64,000 nucleotides of DNA from Paulinella micropora (Eukaryota; Cercozoa; Imbricatea; Euglyphida; Paulinellidae), in the NCBI GenBank assembly GCA_019918135.1, contig WBZZ01001140.1, positions 139,501-203,500 on the forward strand. Direction: 5' to 3'. The stretch's first letter is position 1. Each line of letters begins with the position of its first letter. Below the pieces are notes generated by a model that was not told the DNA's origin, ran no database searches, and saw nothing but the letters and a program-made list of their open reading frames with translations. A program made the position numbers and the translations under genes. This document shows positions 42,280-53,316 of the stretch, piece after piece.

Positions 42280-43250
42280 GAAACGTCTTTCTTGTAACGA
42301 CGATGAGATCGAAAGGGAGCTGGATGAGAGGGAGGGGCGGGGGGGGGGGGGAATGGTTAGACTCAATACATTTTGTTTTTGGGGGCCCTTTTTATTCAAG
42401 CAAATTCTGTCTCTTGCCTCCGCCCTTAGACCCCACACCCCCCCCCCCAACCCCCCACCCTTTGCGGGCCTTAGTACTCTGTCTTCTCACCCACTCCCTT
42501 TCCCCCCCCCCCCCCTCTCCTCCCAATCCCCCTCTCCTCCCAATCCCCCTCTCCTCCCAATCCCCCTCTCCTCCCATTCCCCCTCTCCTCCCATTCCCCC
42601 TCTCCTGCCAACCCCCCCCCCTTTTTGCACTTTTCACACACTTTCTTTCCTCGCCGCAACAACGTCCTGGCATTGAGAGAGAGAAAAAAAAAGCAGGAGG
42701 GTGGAAGAGGCTTGAGGTAAAAAAATATATCATTGATGCAGCAAAAGCAAGGTTTGTCAACAGAGCAAAATGACTATACCAAAAGATATTAATCATACCG
42801 GATGAAGAATGGACGAAAGGGCCGGGAGGGAAGGGAGCGGCGGGTGGTGGGTTTGTGTCAATGAGGGGGGCAGAGAACGTTCGAAAGTCAAAAAAGTTGT
42901 TGGGTCTCACTGATAGCTCTCCCCCCCCCCCCCTTTCTTCTCCCGCACACAAGCCCCCACCCCCCGCTCGCACTCTTTTGGGCCATACGAACTCTTTGGC
43001 CATCACTTGCCTTTCCAAACGTACGGCAAACCCGTCCCCCCCCCCTCAATCCCCCGCGCGCGCCTACGCCTTGTCCTCTCGCCAAGAACGTCTTTGTATT
43101 AGAACAAACAGCGAAACAACAAAAAAAGAACCTACTTTTTTTTGCTGTCCCCCCCCCCCTCCCTCTCTCTTTGTCCCCCACCCAACGTTCTCTCCTTTTT
43201 TTTCAAAGATAGACATTGTTTGAATTTAGATTAAATGTAAGAGAACAGCC
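42280..43250. other. Non-coding, C-rich plus strand
   Basis: Long C runs (42,440-42,450, 42,505-42,515, 42,921-42,933, 43,152-43,161) and a 17-bp minisatellite. No supported gene. Confidence 0.5.
42515..42612. repeat. 17-bp minisatellite
   Basis: About six copies of CCCCCTCTCCTCCCAAT, the later ones with CCCATT. The plus strand is almost pure pyrimidine. Confidence 0.85.
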
Positions 43251-43376
43251 TTCACTCTTAAGAAAAGTTATTATAAAAATCATTGTGCTGGGACTGATTA
43301 TCCATTGCAAGGTTTTCCTCGGAAGATTCCGCGCCCTCAAACCCATGACCCTCGTTATATAACAAAACAGGCGAAT

Positions 43377-44654
43377 CTAGTGGTGGGAGAGTGCTAAGAT
43401 CGTCGTGTTCTGATAGTGAAGCGTTCCTAGCATTGGCTGGCAACTCATCATGAGCGACACGATCTGCTGCTGCTCTGGTAATGTGCGCGCTTGACTGTGC
43501 GGACCCGTCGGGGTGCTGCTTTGCCTGCGGACCCCAACAGAGGGAAGAGGACGGTTGTGGTGGCTGTGCGGCCGGGGCTGCTGATGATGACTGTGCGGCC
43601 GAGGGCTGTTTGGCCCAGGCGGCCGGGGCTGCTGGTGATGACTGTGCGGCCGAGGGCTGTGTGGCCAAGGGCTGTGTGGCCCAGGCGGCCGGGGCTGCTG
43701 GTGATGACTGTGCGGCCGAGGGCTGTGTGGCCCAGGCGGCCGGGGCTGCTGCTGATGACTGTGCGGCCGAGGGCTGTGTGGCCGAGGGCTGTGTGGCCCA
43801 GGCGGCCGGGGCTGCTGCTGATGACTGTGCGGCCGAGGGCTGTGTGGCCCAGGCGGTCGGTGGTTGGGTCGCCGGGGCTGCTGCTGATGACTGTGCGGCC
43901 CAGGCGGTCGGTGGCTGGGCGGCCCAGGCGCCCGGTGGTTGGGCAGCCGGGGCTGCTGATGATGGCGCGGCCGAGGGCTGCGCGGCCCAGGTGTTCGGTG
44001 GACGGGCGGCCGGGGCTGCTGATGATGACTGTGCGGCCAAGGGCTGTGTGGCCCAGGCGGCCGGGGCTGCTTCTGATGACTGTGCGGCCCAGGCGGTCGG
44101 TGGGAGGGAGGTTTGGGCGGGCGGGTTCCAGGAGCCAGAAGAAGAGAAGAAGAAGAAGAAGAAGAAGAAGAAGAAGAAGAAGAAGAAGAAGAAGAAGAAG
44201 AAGAAGAAGAAGACGACCAAGGCCGCACAGGAGCAGAGCCGCCCCACCGATGATTAGGATGATACTGGGGCCGCGCGGTCGTGGAGGAATGGCGCGACGC
44301 GTCCGGATTGTCCCAGTCCGACGACGCACAGTGCCAGTCATCAGGCTTCTGGGATGACCGCGGCCGCCCCCTGCCGCCCGCAACTCCGTATAATGGCTTG
44401 GTCTGCTTGGCAGGGCGTCGCCCGTTCTGGGCGCGCCGCCTCTTGATTGGGCTGTCGTAGCTTTCTTGTTCGTCGTCTTCGTCGTAGAAGGAGTTCCATT
44501 CATCCGTAAGCTCCCGCTTCGTCTTGCGGCGCTGAGCAGGCTTGGGCTGCACTGCGGCGCGCTGCTTGGGCAGCTTATACTGATCCTCACCACATCGCCC
44601 GTGAACCTCCTCAGGCGCTGCGGCAAGTCTTTGGGCGCAAACGTCCACTCGCAT
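43377..44654 (-). CDS. Disordered Pro/Ser/His-rich protein
   Basis: The most plausible of several open frames. The N-terminal part has an acidic patch (EWNSFYDEDDEQESYDSP) next to a basic nuclear-localisation-like IKRRRAQNGRR. A poly-Ser run of about 25 residues follows, then many copies of a repeat rich in RPPGPHSP and HSHQQQP. The DNA repeat unit is about 51 bp (43,560-44,110) and is open in all frames, so the frame choice beyond the poly-Ser is uncertain. Acidic-Ser disordered proteins occur among herpesvirus regulators; a shared role is speculation. Confidence 0.45.
   Translation of the reverse strand: MRVDVCAQRLAAAPEEVHGRCGEDQYKLPKQRAAVQPKPAQRRKTKRELTDEWNSFYDEDDEQESYDSPIKRRRAQNGRRPAKQTKPLYGVAGGRGRPRSSQKPDDWHCASSDWDNPDASRHSSTTARPQYHPNHRWGGSAPVRPWSSSSSSSSSSSSSSSSSSSSSSSSLLLAPGTRPPKPPSHRPPGPHSHQKQPRPPGPHSPWPHSHHQQPRPPVHRTPGPRSPRPRHHQQPRLPNHRAPGPPSHRPPGPHSHQQQPRRPNHRPPGPHSPRPHSHQQQPRPPGPHSPRPHSPRPHSHQQQPRPPGPHSPRPHSHHQQPRPPGPHSPWPHSPRPHSHHQQPRPPGPNSPRPHSHHQQPRPHSHHNRPLPSVGVRRQSSTPTGPHSQARTLPEQQQIVSLMMSCQPMLGTLHYQNTTILALSHH
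43560..44110. repeat. 51-bp coding-type minisatellite
   Basis: Repeated GCCCAGGCGGCCGGGGCTGC and GATGACTGTGCGGCCGAGGG blocks in tandem, with some units merged or shortened. Confidence 0.88.
44140..44213. repeat. (GAA)n, about 25 triplets
   Basis: An almost pure GAA/AAG run that encodes poly-Ser, poly-Phe or poly-Leu on the minus strand according to frame. Confidence 0.9.
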
Positions 44655-47600
44655 TCATTTTCGTTCGGCAGGCAAGACCCGAGCTCGACCACCGCCTCTG
44701 CTGGTGGTTTCTTGTTGCACTCTTGCGTCAGCATGCATTCCGCCGTGAGTGAGAAGTCGGTGCAAATCAGGAACGACACGCCCCTGCGTCAACCTGCTGA
44801 CGATCCCGCGCCTGAAGCCGGGGATCTGGTCCGGAACCGTGGGCAGCACGACCGACAGTGTACCAAACACGGCCACGTCGGACGCCAGGTCACCGGCGGC
44901 AGTGCTGGCCACGGGCCTCGCGTTCACTTTGAACAGCAGCAGCTGCCGGCCGTGCTCGCTGGCCAGCCGTTTGGTGCCACAGCCCACGCGGTGCAGGACG
45001 TAGTCGACGAGCGGCAGCGGCGTGCAAGGGGGGCCCGCGGGCCCCTGTGCGCTTCCGACCCGTATGGTTGTGGTGTCCAGCAGGCGGGTCTTGCCGTCCC
45101 AGAGCTCAGCGGTTGAGGTAGGGTCGTACGCAGCGCGCGGCCACAAGATCTCCGCGAGAGCCGCGCCCGTCTGGCGGTAGCAGGAAATGAGCAGCGACTC
45201 GTATCACTTGTCGCGGTCGGGCCAGTCCAACAGCGCGCGCTGCCTGTTCCTTTCGTCCAAGAGGTTTTTTTCGCGTGCATTCGTGTAGATTGTGCGCACG
45301 AAGGGCGCGTACAGGTCCACCAACACGTCGAGCACCCTGAGCGGCGCCAAGAGCATCCACGGGCCTTGAGGGCGTTGACCATGGACTGTCCGGGGGGTGG
45401 CTCGTTCCTCCCCCAGCGCGACTTCACCGTGTTCTGGTCCAGCGCGGCGGTCGGCTGCTCGGCGAACGCCTGGCTGGCCAGCCTGAGTAGCTCTACTGCG
45501 TCTGGGTCCGAGAGCACGAAGGTGCCGAACTGCTGCTGCTGCAGGGGCCACACTGCCACCTCCTGCGGCAGCTTCCAGCTGAGCGCCAGCGGCTGTAGCG
45601 GCTGCTCAAGCTCGAGCATGCCAGTGCCGCGAACCGCCGTTGGCACCGGCGGAGCGGGGACGGTCGCCGCGGAGCCTCCTCCTTTGAAGCGCAGGGCCGG
45701 CAGTTCGTCGTAGCAGCAGATTGTGCGCAGGGACTCGAAGCACGACGGGCGGCCGCTGTTGATGTGCGCCACGTCGAATTCCGTGCGCACACGCCGCGCG
45801 TGGCTCTTGTTGCGCAGTACGGTCTGGATCTGCAGTTCCTTGCCGCCCGAGCCACAAAGCGCGACGAGGCCGCGCGCCTTCCAGCTCCTGCGCGCGCACG
45901 CCCACAGGAGGCGCAGGGCGTACAGGGCGACCTGCGGCGCCGACGTGGAGGACAGGCAGCCCGCGGCCGAGCCTTCGGAGACCACACACAACAGGATCTA
46001 CATGCACCAGGTCCAGAAGCCGCTGCTGCCGCTGGTGCGCTCGTGATCGATCAGCGCGGCGGCCATGCGGTCGTGCCAACGCTTGTTCACGGCCATAGGA
46101 ATGTTGTCCACGAACCTGGTCTGGCGGATGTGGCGCGCCAGCCACGCCTGCACCTCGCCGACTCAGATCTCGTGCGCGTGCCCCCCCGGCATGAGCGTGC
46201 CCAGCGTATCATGCAGCGTGGCCATCATAAGCAAGCGCAGCGACTCGTTGCGGAGCTCCGTGGTTGCGGGCGCCAGCCGGGTCAGCTCTTCCGCGCGGGC
46301 CCCCGCGTTCTTTTCCTCGTAGTAAACGAAAGACCACTGGGCCTGGTGCCTGTGCTTGATGGGCTCGGCATAATCCCTCTTAACATTCGGCGGCGGCGGC
46401 GCGCGCGGCAAAACGGGGCCGGCCGCCACCGGCTTGGCCCGGCAAAGGCTCCTCACGGGCAGCGCGTTGGCGGCCGACTGATGCGAGGCGATAGTGTGCA
46501 GCCCCGCCCGGTCGGGGAGGGCGCACGCGGCCGCGGACGCAGTCGTGACGAAGGCCAACGCCCCCAGGCGCGTTATCAGCCGTGTCTGCCAGGCGGGGTG
46601 GGCCGTGAGCGCGTCGAAGCAACTTTTGACGTGCTGGTCGCAGTCGTAGTCCAGCACCACGAGCTTGGCGCCGCTGGTGCTGGCCAGGCAGAACTGTGCT
46701 AGGCTGCCGGCCAGCGCAGCGGGTGCACTGTCTGCACCGATGATGATGTCGATGAGGCAGCCGGCCGCGTCGGCCGCGTCCGGCGGCGAATGTGTCCACC
46801 TCAATTGTTTGCGAAAGGGGAGCAGCTGGGCGCCCGACAGCGACAGGGCACGCGCGCTGCCGCGCAGCAGCAGCAATGGAGGAGAGTCCGCGCACAGAAG
46901 TCGGGCCCTGAGCTGCACGCCGCGCTTGTACCAAGACCGGTCCAGGACTGCACGGGCCAGCGTTCCGGCCGATGATGCAACTGCCAGCGCGCCGTGCCGT
47001 CCAGACCGACCAGCAGAGAGTTGTCGTCAACGTCCTCGAGCTCGGCCGTGGCCGGCCGAGACAGACATCAGCGTGGCAGTCAGTGTGTACCAGAGGCTCA
47101 GGAAGCAGAAGATTTCTTCTTCTGTCTGGCAGCGGGCCCAGAACGGGCCCGGCGAGCCGGCCAGCACTGCCTGGTACAGATTGCGGGCCGCGCCCAGGTC
47201 CCAGACAATTGCAGGAAACGCGTCCGACAGCAGCTTCTCGACGATCGTCAGGCCGCGCGCCGCGCCCTCCAGGCCGCGCGGCAGCACGGTGGTCACCTTG
47301 GGCAGCAGCACGTGGCAGGGCAGCATGGCGCGGTAGTCAGCGATGGGCTGCAGCGATACGTTCCTGGCATCCGTGGCGGCGGGCGCGCTCGGATCCCACA
47401 GCAGCTGCAGTGAGTGCCGCAGCACGGCCGCGTGTTCTTTCTGCAGCAGACACCAACAGCCGTGCTGGCAGTTCCCGGAGTTAGACACCCAGGCGAGCGG
47501 GAGCTCCAGGCGCAGCGCCGGGCCAACAGAGCCCGAGTCGTGCTTCTGCCAATAAACCAGCTCGCCGTCTGACTCGGGGAGTATGAGTCGCCACAGTTCC

Positions 47601-48056
47601 GTTTCGCCTCCGTGCAAGCCGCGGCCTACGACCCAGATCTCGGGGATGGTTTTGGCCAGAGGGAGCCCGCTGATTTCGGTTAGGTTTGCCGACGCCACGC
47701 GGGCCACCAAGAACACTGCCTCGGGGGGCGGGTGTTGCCAGCGTCCGGAGACCGCGTCGCGCGCCGCGCCGAAGGTCTTGATGTAGGCCGCGCTGGCCTT
47801 TGTACGCTGGTAGTTCACGAAGGTCTCGCTGGCCATGCTGGTACGACAGGGCTATCTGGTGGTACAGGCCGTTACTCTCTGGCTCCAGCAGGTGTTGCAG
47901 ACCCCCCGCGCCGCGTTCATTGGACAGCAAGACATCCTCGATCATCTTCCACGTAGACAATGTAGACTGCTGTAATTCATTCTCATTGCGAGCGCGATTC
48001 GCCAGTTGGATCTGCATGATCACCGTAAACCACGCGGGCGGTTGCTTGGAAGGCAT
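44560..48056 (-). pseudogene. Large capsid-sized viral gene, identity unknown
   Basis: A run of minus-strand open stretches with good amino-acid quality from ATG 48056 to about 44,560. It would suit one protein of over 1,000 residues, about the size of a herpesvirus-type major capsid protein. Sample segments are LANRARNENELQQSTLSTWK, EIWVVGRGLHGGETELWRLI, GAKLVVLDYDCDQHVKSCF and LVDYVLHRVGCGTKRLASEH. It is broken, with about five breaks. Some may be homopolymer errors or introns. The capsid call rests only on size and context. Confidence 0.4.
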
Positions 48057-48079
48057 CACGGCAGTTGACTGTGTGTCCA

Positions 48080-48990
48080 GTGCGCGCGCTCTCTTTTCCC
48101 TGCCCCCCTCCCCCTCCCTTCCTCTCTCTCTCTCTTTCTGTATCCCCCTCGCTCAGGTGGAAACTTGGGGCAGCAGCGCTGAGATCGGGTTTGGGTTTGC
48201 GGGTCGGAGTATAAACAAAGGCAAAAAAAAGCCGGATGTCAACTGCCGAGCCAGGGAGGGAGGCGTTCGAAGGGACGGGAAGAGGCGAGGTGCGGGGCCC
48301 CGGGGGGGGGGGTGTGGGAGGGATAAGAGGTAAGGGAGAGGAAAGGGAGCAAATGCCAGGGCTTTTGGGTTGGGGGCGGGCGGAAAGGAAATGCAACAGA
48401 CCCGCGGCAAAAATGATTTCTGTCTTGGTTAAGTAGGGGGGGGGCGGCCTTTTTTTTGGTTGGGGAACGGGAGGTGGGGGGAGGGGGGAGCAAAAGAAAA
48501 GGGCCGCCCCCCCCCCCCTTGCCCCCTTCCCTTCCTCCCGAATTCGCGACCTGCCCCCCCCCCCCTCCCGCCCCCCTCTTTCTCTCTCTCTCTTTTCCCT
48601 CTTATTCTGGCCCCCCCCTCCCCGCCCTCTCTTTCTCTCTTTTTCTTGCCCCCCCCGCAAGCTCTTTTGGTAGGCAGGGAAAGAAACAAGGGAGGGAAAG
48701 AAACAAAAGAGGGAAAGAAATAGGGGGGGGGGGTGGAGAATAGGCACAAGGAAGAGGAATTATTTGCGAGATAACTGCTTTTTCCCCTCCTATCCTCCCT
48801 CTTCTTTTTAATGTCCTTCTACCTGCCCACCATCCCCCCCCCCCCTCCCTATTTCTCCCTCCCCCTTCAAAGAATAATTTGACTTCAGTCCTTTCTTGGC
48901 AACCACCACAAACGAAAAAAAAAATCTCCTCTTCCCCTCCCCCCTCCCCGTGCTCTTGTCCTCTCTTTTCTCTCTCTCCCCCCACGTTTT
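48080..48990. promoter_or_regulatory. Divergent intergenic region with G and C runs
   Basis: Between the large minus-strand gene and the plus-strand gene at 49012. G runs lie at 48,300-48,310 and 48,727-48,735, C runs at 48,507-48,519, 48,555-48,565 and 48,834-48,845. A pyrimidine tract ending TTTTTAG (48,960-48,992) directly before the plus-strand gene looks like a splice acceptor. Confidence 0.45.
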
Positions 48991-49011
48991 TAGTGGAAGC
49001 AGACTACGTCG

Positions 49012-49392
49012 ATGGCAAGCGCCACAGCGCGCCCCGGGCTCGTGGGCCACGGTCATGACCACCAGATAGAGCAACTGGCACGCCAGCTCGTAGTAGAGCT
49101 AAGAAAGCTTGAAGACAGCAATCGTGAACACAAACTTTTACTCAGTGATCTACAGAGGTTCCTGCAAAGCCCCTTGCAAGCCTCGCTCGAAGCTGGCTCG
49201 GACGAATCGGACGATGCCTGGGAGGACAGGTGCTGGCGAAGAAGAAAACGGCGGTCGCCTTCTGCACATGTCGACGACAAGAGCCCTCCCCCGGTGCCGG
49301 TATGCCCACCGGGGCCCGTAGCCCCCGCGCCTCCTGACGCCGGGGCCCCCCGAAGCGCCCGCAGGACCGTGGCGGAGGCCCCGGCGGTCTAA
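49012..49392 (+). CDS. Small acidic/basic protein, unknown
   Basis: 126 residues, ATG at 49012. A helical segment (HDHQIEQLARQLVVELRKLE) is followed by an acidic patch with Ser (EAGSDESDDAWED), a basic cluster (RCWRRRKRRSPS) and a Pro-rich tail. Acidic-Ser plus Arg-rich patches fit a phosphorylated nucleic-acid-binding or virion protein. No family was recognised. An Arg/Gly-rich open stretch follows in the next 190 bp. Confidence 0.5.
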   Translation: MASATARPGLVGHGHDHQIEQLARQLVVELRKLEDSNREHKLLLSDLQRFLQSPLQASLEAGSDESDDAWEDRCWRRRKRRSPSAHVDDKSPPPVPVCPPGPVAPAPPDAGAPRSARRTVAEAPAV

Positions 49393-49580
49393 CAGGCGAT
49401 CTTCTTCGAACAGGGGCCGCGGGCGCCGCCACAGTCTGGTCGCGGCCGCCGGTCGCGGGCGCCGGCAGGACAAGCCTCGCCGCGTGGCTCGTTACCCCAA
49501 ACCTTTCTGCGATTACGACAGGCCGCGCCACGACTGGCACACCAGCGCGCTTGCCCCGCCAGCCTATAATCATCCCTACT
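49393..49580 (+). CDS. Arg/Gly-rich open stretch with PPAY
   Basis: An ATG-less plus-strand frame with RGRGRRHSLVAAAGRGRRQD, then ARYPKPFCDYDRPRHDW and ending SALAPPAYNHPY before a stop at 49,580. RGR boxes bind nucleic acids. PPAY is the PPxY type of motif that recruits WW-domain ubiquitin ligases in several virus structural proteins. It may belong with the gene at 49012 or be a spliced exon. Confidence 0.35.
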
Positions 49581-49675
49581 AGTCGACCACGCCCCTCCAT
49601 TTGTTTTGCCTTTTGGGTTTTTTTTTAATATAAAAAGAAAAATGTCTGTCAGCACCGCAACTTTTTTTTCTGTTG

Positions 49676-50185
49676 CTAACGGTCGTCGGCTCCCGTGGTT
49701 TTCACTACTGAAGCAAGTCTGGCCAGCGCCGCCCCGAGCTCTTCGGTCATACTGTCGCGCTGAATCTCGCACAGCGCCAGCCTGGCTCTGAACACCAACG
49801 CCCGTGCGTTTTCACTGGTTTCACTAGGCTCGTGCAAGCAGCTAGCGAGGCTCAGAAGCTGATGACAAATGGTAATTAGGCCCCGTAAGGCGTCGAGGCC
49901 CTGCCGGATCTGCGCTGACTTGTGTATAACACTGGCGTGTCCTTCTTGTGTTGCCAGGCTTTCTATCATAGCCAAACAAAGCTTGCTTAGTTCTTCTGTC
50001 ATGCTCGGGCTTTCACCCACGGGCACTCCTTTTGTATTACCGTCCTCGCCAGAGATTTCGGGGCCGTCTGCCTGAAAGGGGGCTGAGTGTTGCTGCTCGG
50101 GCGGGGGAGGGCTCTGATGGCGCCTCCTTTTGCGGCGGCCGGCCTCTTTAAGTCTAGCAGGGCCTTCGTGGTCGGCCTCCGACAT
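49676..50185 (-). CDS. Unknown helical protein with an N-terminal NLS
   Basis: 169 residues, ATG at 50185 (MSEADHEGPARLKEAGRRKR). A strong basic cluster (GRRKRRRHQ) near residues 17-25 suggests nuclear import. A disordered Pro/Gln/Glu linker follows, then an all-helical C-terminal half (MTEELSKLCLAMIESLATQE, LDALRGLITICHQLLSLASC, MTEELGAALARLASVVKTTG). No family was recognised. It is divergent from the plus-strand gene at 50787. Confidence 0.55.
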   Translation of the reverse strand: MSEADHEGPARLKEAGRRKRRRHQSPPPPEQQHSAPFQADGPEISGEDGNTKGVPVGESPSMTEELSKLCLAMIESLATQEGHASVIHKSAQIRQGLDALRGLITICHQLLSLASCLHEPSETSENARALVFRARLALCEIQRDSMTEELGAALARLASVVKTTGADDR

Positions 50186-50189
50186 CTTC

Positions 50190-50780
50190 TGGCAGCAAAA
50201 AAAGAAGGCAAATGAAACAGAGGGACAAGGAGCACAAAAAACAAAACGGCCGAACAAACACACGCACGCGGCCCCTTCCCCCCAGTCCTCTAATTCTCCC
50301 CCGCACAACAGCGCTTTCTTTTTTTTTTCTCTTGTGATGTCGTGCGCCTCAAATTTCTTAGCCTGTGAAATTTATGTCCGCCGGTCTCGCTGCTTTCTGC
50401 CCCCCCCCCCCTCCCCACCCTTCTCCACTGTTTTTTTTTTTTTGTGTGAGTTTGGCTCTTTGCCCAGAAGGGGGGAAGTTTTTTTTTTTAAGTTTCCGCC
50501 GTTGCTCGAGGGGGGGTGGGGAGAGGGAGGGAGGGGGGGGGGGGGGAGGAGGGGAATCTAAAGCCAAAGAAAGAGAGAGAGAGAAAGAGAGAGGGAGGGG
50601 AGGGGGGGGGGGGGTTTGGCAGGGGAAAAGCCCAATCTACCCGCGCCCCCCCCCCCAAGCCTCTCTCTCTCTCTCTCTCTCTCTCCCCCCCCCAACCGTT
50701 CAGCTTTCTTTCGCATTTGCGCGCGCCCCTTCCCCCCCCCCCCTCTCCTTTTCCCTGCCCCAACTCGCCCCCAAACAAAA
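50190..50780. promoter_or_regulatory. Divergent intergenic region with G then C runs
   Basis: C run at 50,400-50,411, G-rich block at 50,510-50,615, C and CT tracts at 50,645-50,695 and a C run at 50,731-50,742. Frames through these tracts are artefacts. Both flanking genes start here. Confidence 0.5.
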
Positions 50781-50786
50781 GGCTGG

Positions 50787-52376
50787 ATGGAGACATTACA
50801 GCTCGTTTGTGCGTGGCGCTGGAACCCGTCTCCGCAGCCAGGCAACCAGGCATTTGTAGCACAGCTCCGGGCGGCGCTAGAGCGCAACGACTGGCAGTAC
50901 TGGACGTTTCGCCGCACTTGCTCCTCGACCTTGCGCGCAATTTCGGGCTCGTGCCACATGCACTTGGGCGTCGTCTCATCACTGGACGCGGCCTTGGGCG
51001 GAGTGCTAAGTGCCTTACTCTCGATCCCGCGGCAGGCCGTGCTGGCGGTGGGGCCCGAAAGTGCCTTGGTCGCGGAGGACCTCGTGCGCGCCACGCCGCC
51101 CGTGCTGGTCATCACGCTGGAAAAGCAACCCCCGCGGCTCTGGTCCCAGTTTGACCAGTGCCACCACCTCCACCACTGCGCGGACGCCCGCGCAGCGCTG
51201 GCGCAGCGCCGCTTGGTTTGCAACCTGGCGTGGGTCGATGCGTGCGGCCCACGGGTAGGCGAAGGTATGGCGCGCGGCCTCCGCGCGGCCCTGGACTTAC
51301 TGCAATAAAACGGTTGCGACAACCAAGCGGTCCTGATCTGCCGGTTCACTGGCGTTTGCGCGCTGGAGACACAGCTGCTGCTGGCCTCGACGGCCCTGTG
51401 CTTTGCAGAATGGGTGGTAGTCAAGCCGCTGCACATAGTGCGCTATAACAGTGAGGCCTACCTGACGGCGCGAAAGCTGCGCCGCGCGGCCGTCCCCGGG
51501 ACGCTTCGAACACTGGATCACTACCTGCAGTCGCCGTGCGCAGCCTCGCTGTTGGACGCCCTCCCGCTAACCGCCGTGTGGCTCTTCAGGGAAAACCTCG
51601 CCACTTACGTCGCTGCAATGATTAGCCACGCGACCGCCGAGAGCAACTGGCCGTGCCAGTTGCTCAAGGTGGCACTGGAGCGCTACCGGTGCCCGCCGGT
51701 CGACCCGCTCGAACAACTATCAGCACAGGCGCTGAACGACCCGGGGTACTGGTGCAGGCTCATGTCGTTGGCTGGCAAGCGCTGTGCGGGCAGGTGGCGG
51801 GTGCGCCGCGCAACCTGGGCGTGTGCAGGTGGATCAGCGACTATTTGGAGAGGTGTCGTGACCTTGGCACTGCCCGGCGCGTTTAGCAGCGGCCGCGCCG
51901 GTTTGGTCTGGGCCGCGGGTGACGGGTCGTACTGGCTGCCGGCCAACAACCTGCAACCAAGTGCGTGGCCCGCCGGGGTTGACCCCGACACAAATGTCAA
52001 GGGCCCGTGGCTCAAACGCCTGCTGGCCGAACTGCCCGCCCGCGACAGGCTACTAGAGGCGTTGTGCAACGGTTCTCAGCCGCTGCGGGACCTCCTGCTG
52101 CCCTCCGGCGCCATGCTCGTAGTGTGGCGTTCCGTTGACAGCCTCTGGGTGCTCGACGTGCTCCATTGGCCACTTGCGGCGGCCCGGCTGTCAACCCCAC
52201 ACGCCCGGCGCCTAGAGTTCATGGCCGAAGTTCTGCCGGTCCTGGCGCAGCCGGGCGCGGTAGTAGTGGCCCCGGCCACCGGTGACGGAGTGATCAGGCT
52301 CTCGCTGCCCTTGCGCGCCGGCGCTGAGACGATGGCACAAGAGTGGTGCCCCGCTGACGGCCTAGAAACAGTCTAG
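50787..52376 (+). pseudogene. Large viral gene, unknown function
   Basis: Starts at METLQLVCAWRW (50787). Two long open parts in one frame: the first includes AVLAVGPESALVAEDLVRAT and VLVITLEKQPPRLWSQ, the second RTLDHYLQSPCAASLLDALP, WLFRENLATYVAAMISHATA and VLAQPGAVVVAPATGDGVIR. An AATAAA lies near 51,305. It appears broken, about once. Composition is Ala/Leu/Arg-rich and globular, with no signal peptide or clear membrane segment. No family was recognised. Confidence 0.45.
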
Positions 52377-52606
52377 GAACCGCAGAGTTTTCTTTTCCTC
52401 AGTAAAAAAAAAGGTGTAAAGGTTGGTTCTTGCTTCTTTTTTTAGGCAAAAAATCTAGCGCCAAATGATTAACAAAACTAGGTTTGAGCTTTTAATAATG
52501 TTTGAAGACTATCTAATAGTATCAATGCCCCCTTTTTACTCTGCCGGACAGCAACAAAAACCGCGCGTAGGGCTAAGGAAGCGGAGAAAAGCCCTGTCCC
52601 TGACCA

Positions 52607-52781
52607 CTAATACATTTCCTGATGGTATGCGCAAGTCCGGACCATTTTGCCGAGCAAGATGTCTTGCACACAACCGCATTCGAAATCGATCGTCCGTCCC
52701 GCTCGCAGGCTGAACTTCTGGTATTCTAGGTCAGGGAACATGCGCTGGCTTTGGTAGCTTCGTTTCTCCATTTGACAGACC
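52607..52781 (-). CDS. Small zinc-binding protein, probable 3' exon
   Basis: About 55-60 residues with a Cys/His pattern: CRVC near the start, then FECGCVQ, then VRTCAYH. That is suitable for one or two zinc sites. Directly upstream on this strand is a T-rich tract ending GATTGATTGTAG (52,782-52,830), a good splice acceptor. An internal ATG lies at 52771. No family was recognised. Confidence 0.45.
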
Positions 52782-52831
52782 CTACAATCAATCACAAAAA
52801 AAAAACAAAAAAAAACATCACAACAAAAAGA

Positions 52832-53310
52832 TGGGGGGGGGGGGGGAGAGAGAGAGAGAGAGACAGAGAGAGAAAAGTTTGGAGGAAACGGAGAGTGAGG
52901 GAGTTTTTTTTTTGGAGGGAAGTCGACGGTGCGTCGACATCCACTTCCCTCCCCCTTCCCTCCAGGCCGAGTCCTCCCCCGCCCTACTTTTGTCTCGGGA
53001 GAGACTTTCAGGCAAGCGGAGAAGATATATAGCTATAGGGGAGGGGCCGGGGATTTTTTTTAATTTTTTTTTGTTTCGGCTCAGTTGTTTTGACGGGGAG
53101 GGGGGGGGCCAGGGATTTTTTTTTTTTGTTGCTCCATTGCTCGGGTGGGGGTGTGGAGGGGGGGGGCGGGTAAATACGGTATGTGGAAATATACGAAGCA
53201 AGAATTTCGTTCGCCCTCAGAGCAAAGAAAAGAAATTGTCTAGGGGGGGGGGGGGCGCCTCTAGGCTCCGGCCCCCCCCCCACCCTAAGAAAAAGAGAGG
53301 CCACCTTTTT
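52832..53310. other. Non-coding, G-rich runs
   Basis: G runs at 52,832-52,845, 53,098-53,108, 53,158-53,166 and 53,243-53,255, and poly-T tracts. No supported gene. Confidence 0.5.
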
Positions 53311-53316
53311 TCTTTG

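Noticed and set aside
43481-44357. Plus-strand Ala/Asp/Cys-rich and Arg/Pro-rich frames of over 250 residues
   Set aside because: Mirror frames of the 51-bp minisatellite; the minus-strand frame with acidic and NLS segments is more credible.
45764-46702. 312-residue plus-strand frame opposite the large minus-strand gene
   Set aside because: High-GC shadow frame, rich in Arg/His/Gln with no motif. The minus strand has better amino-acid quality.
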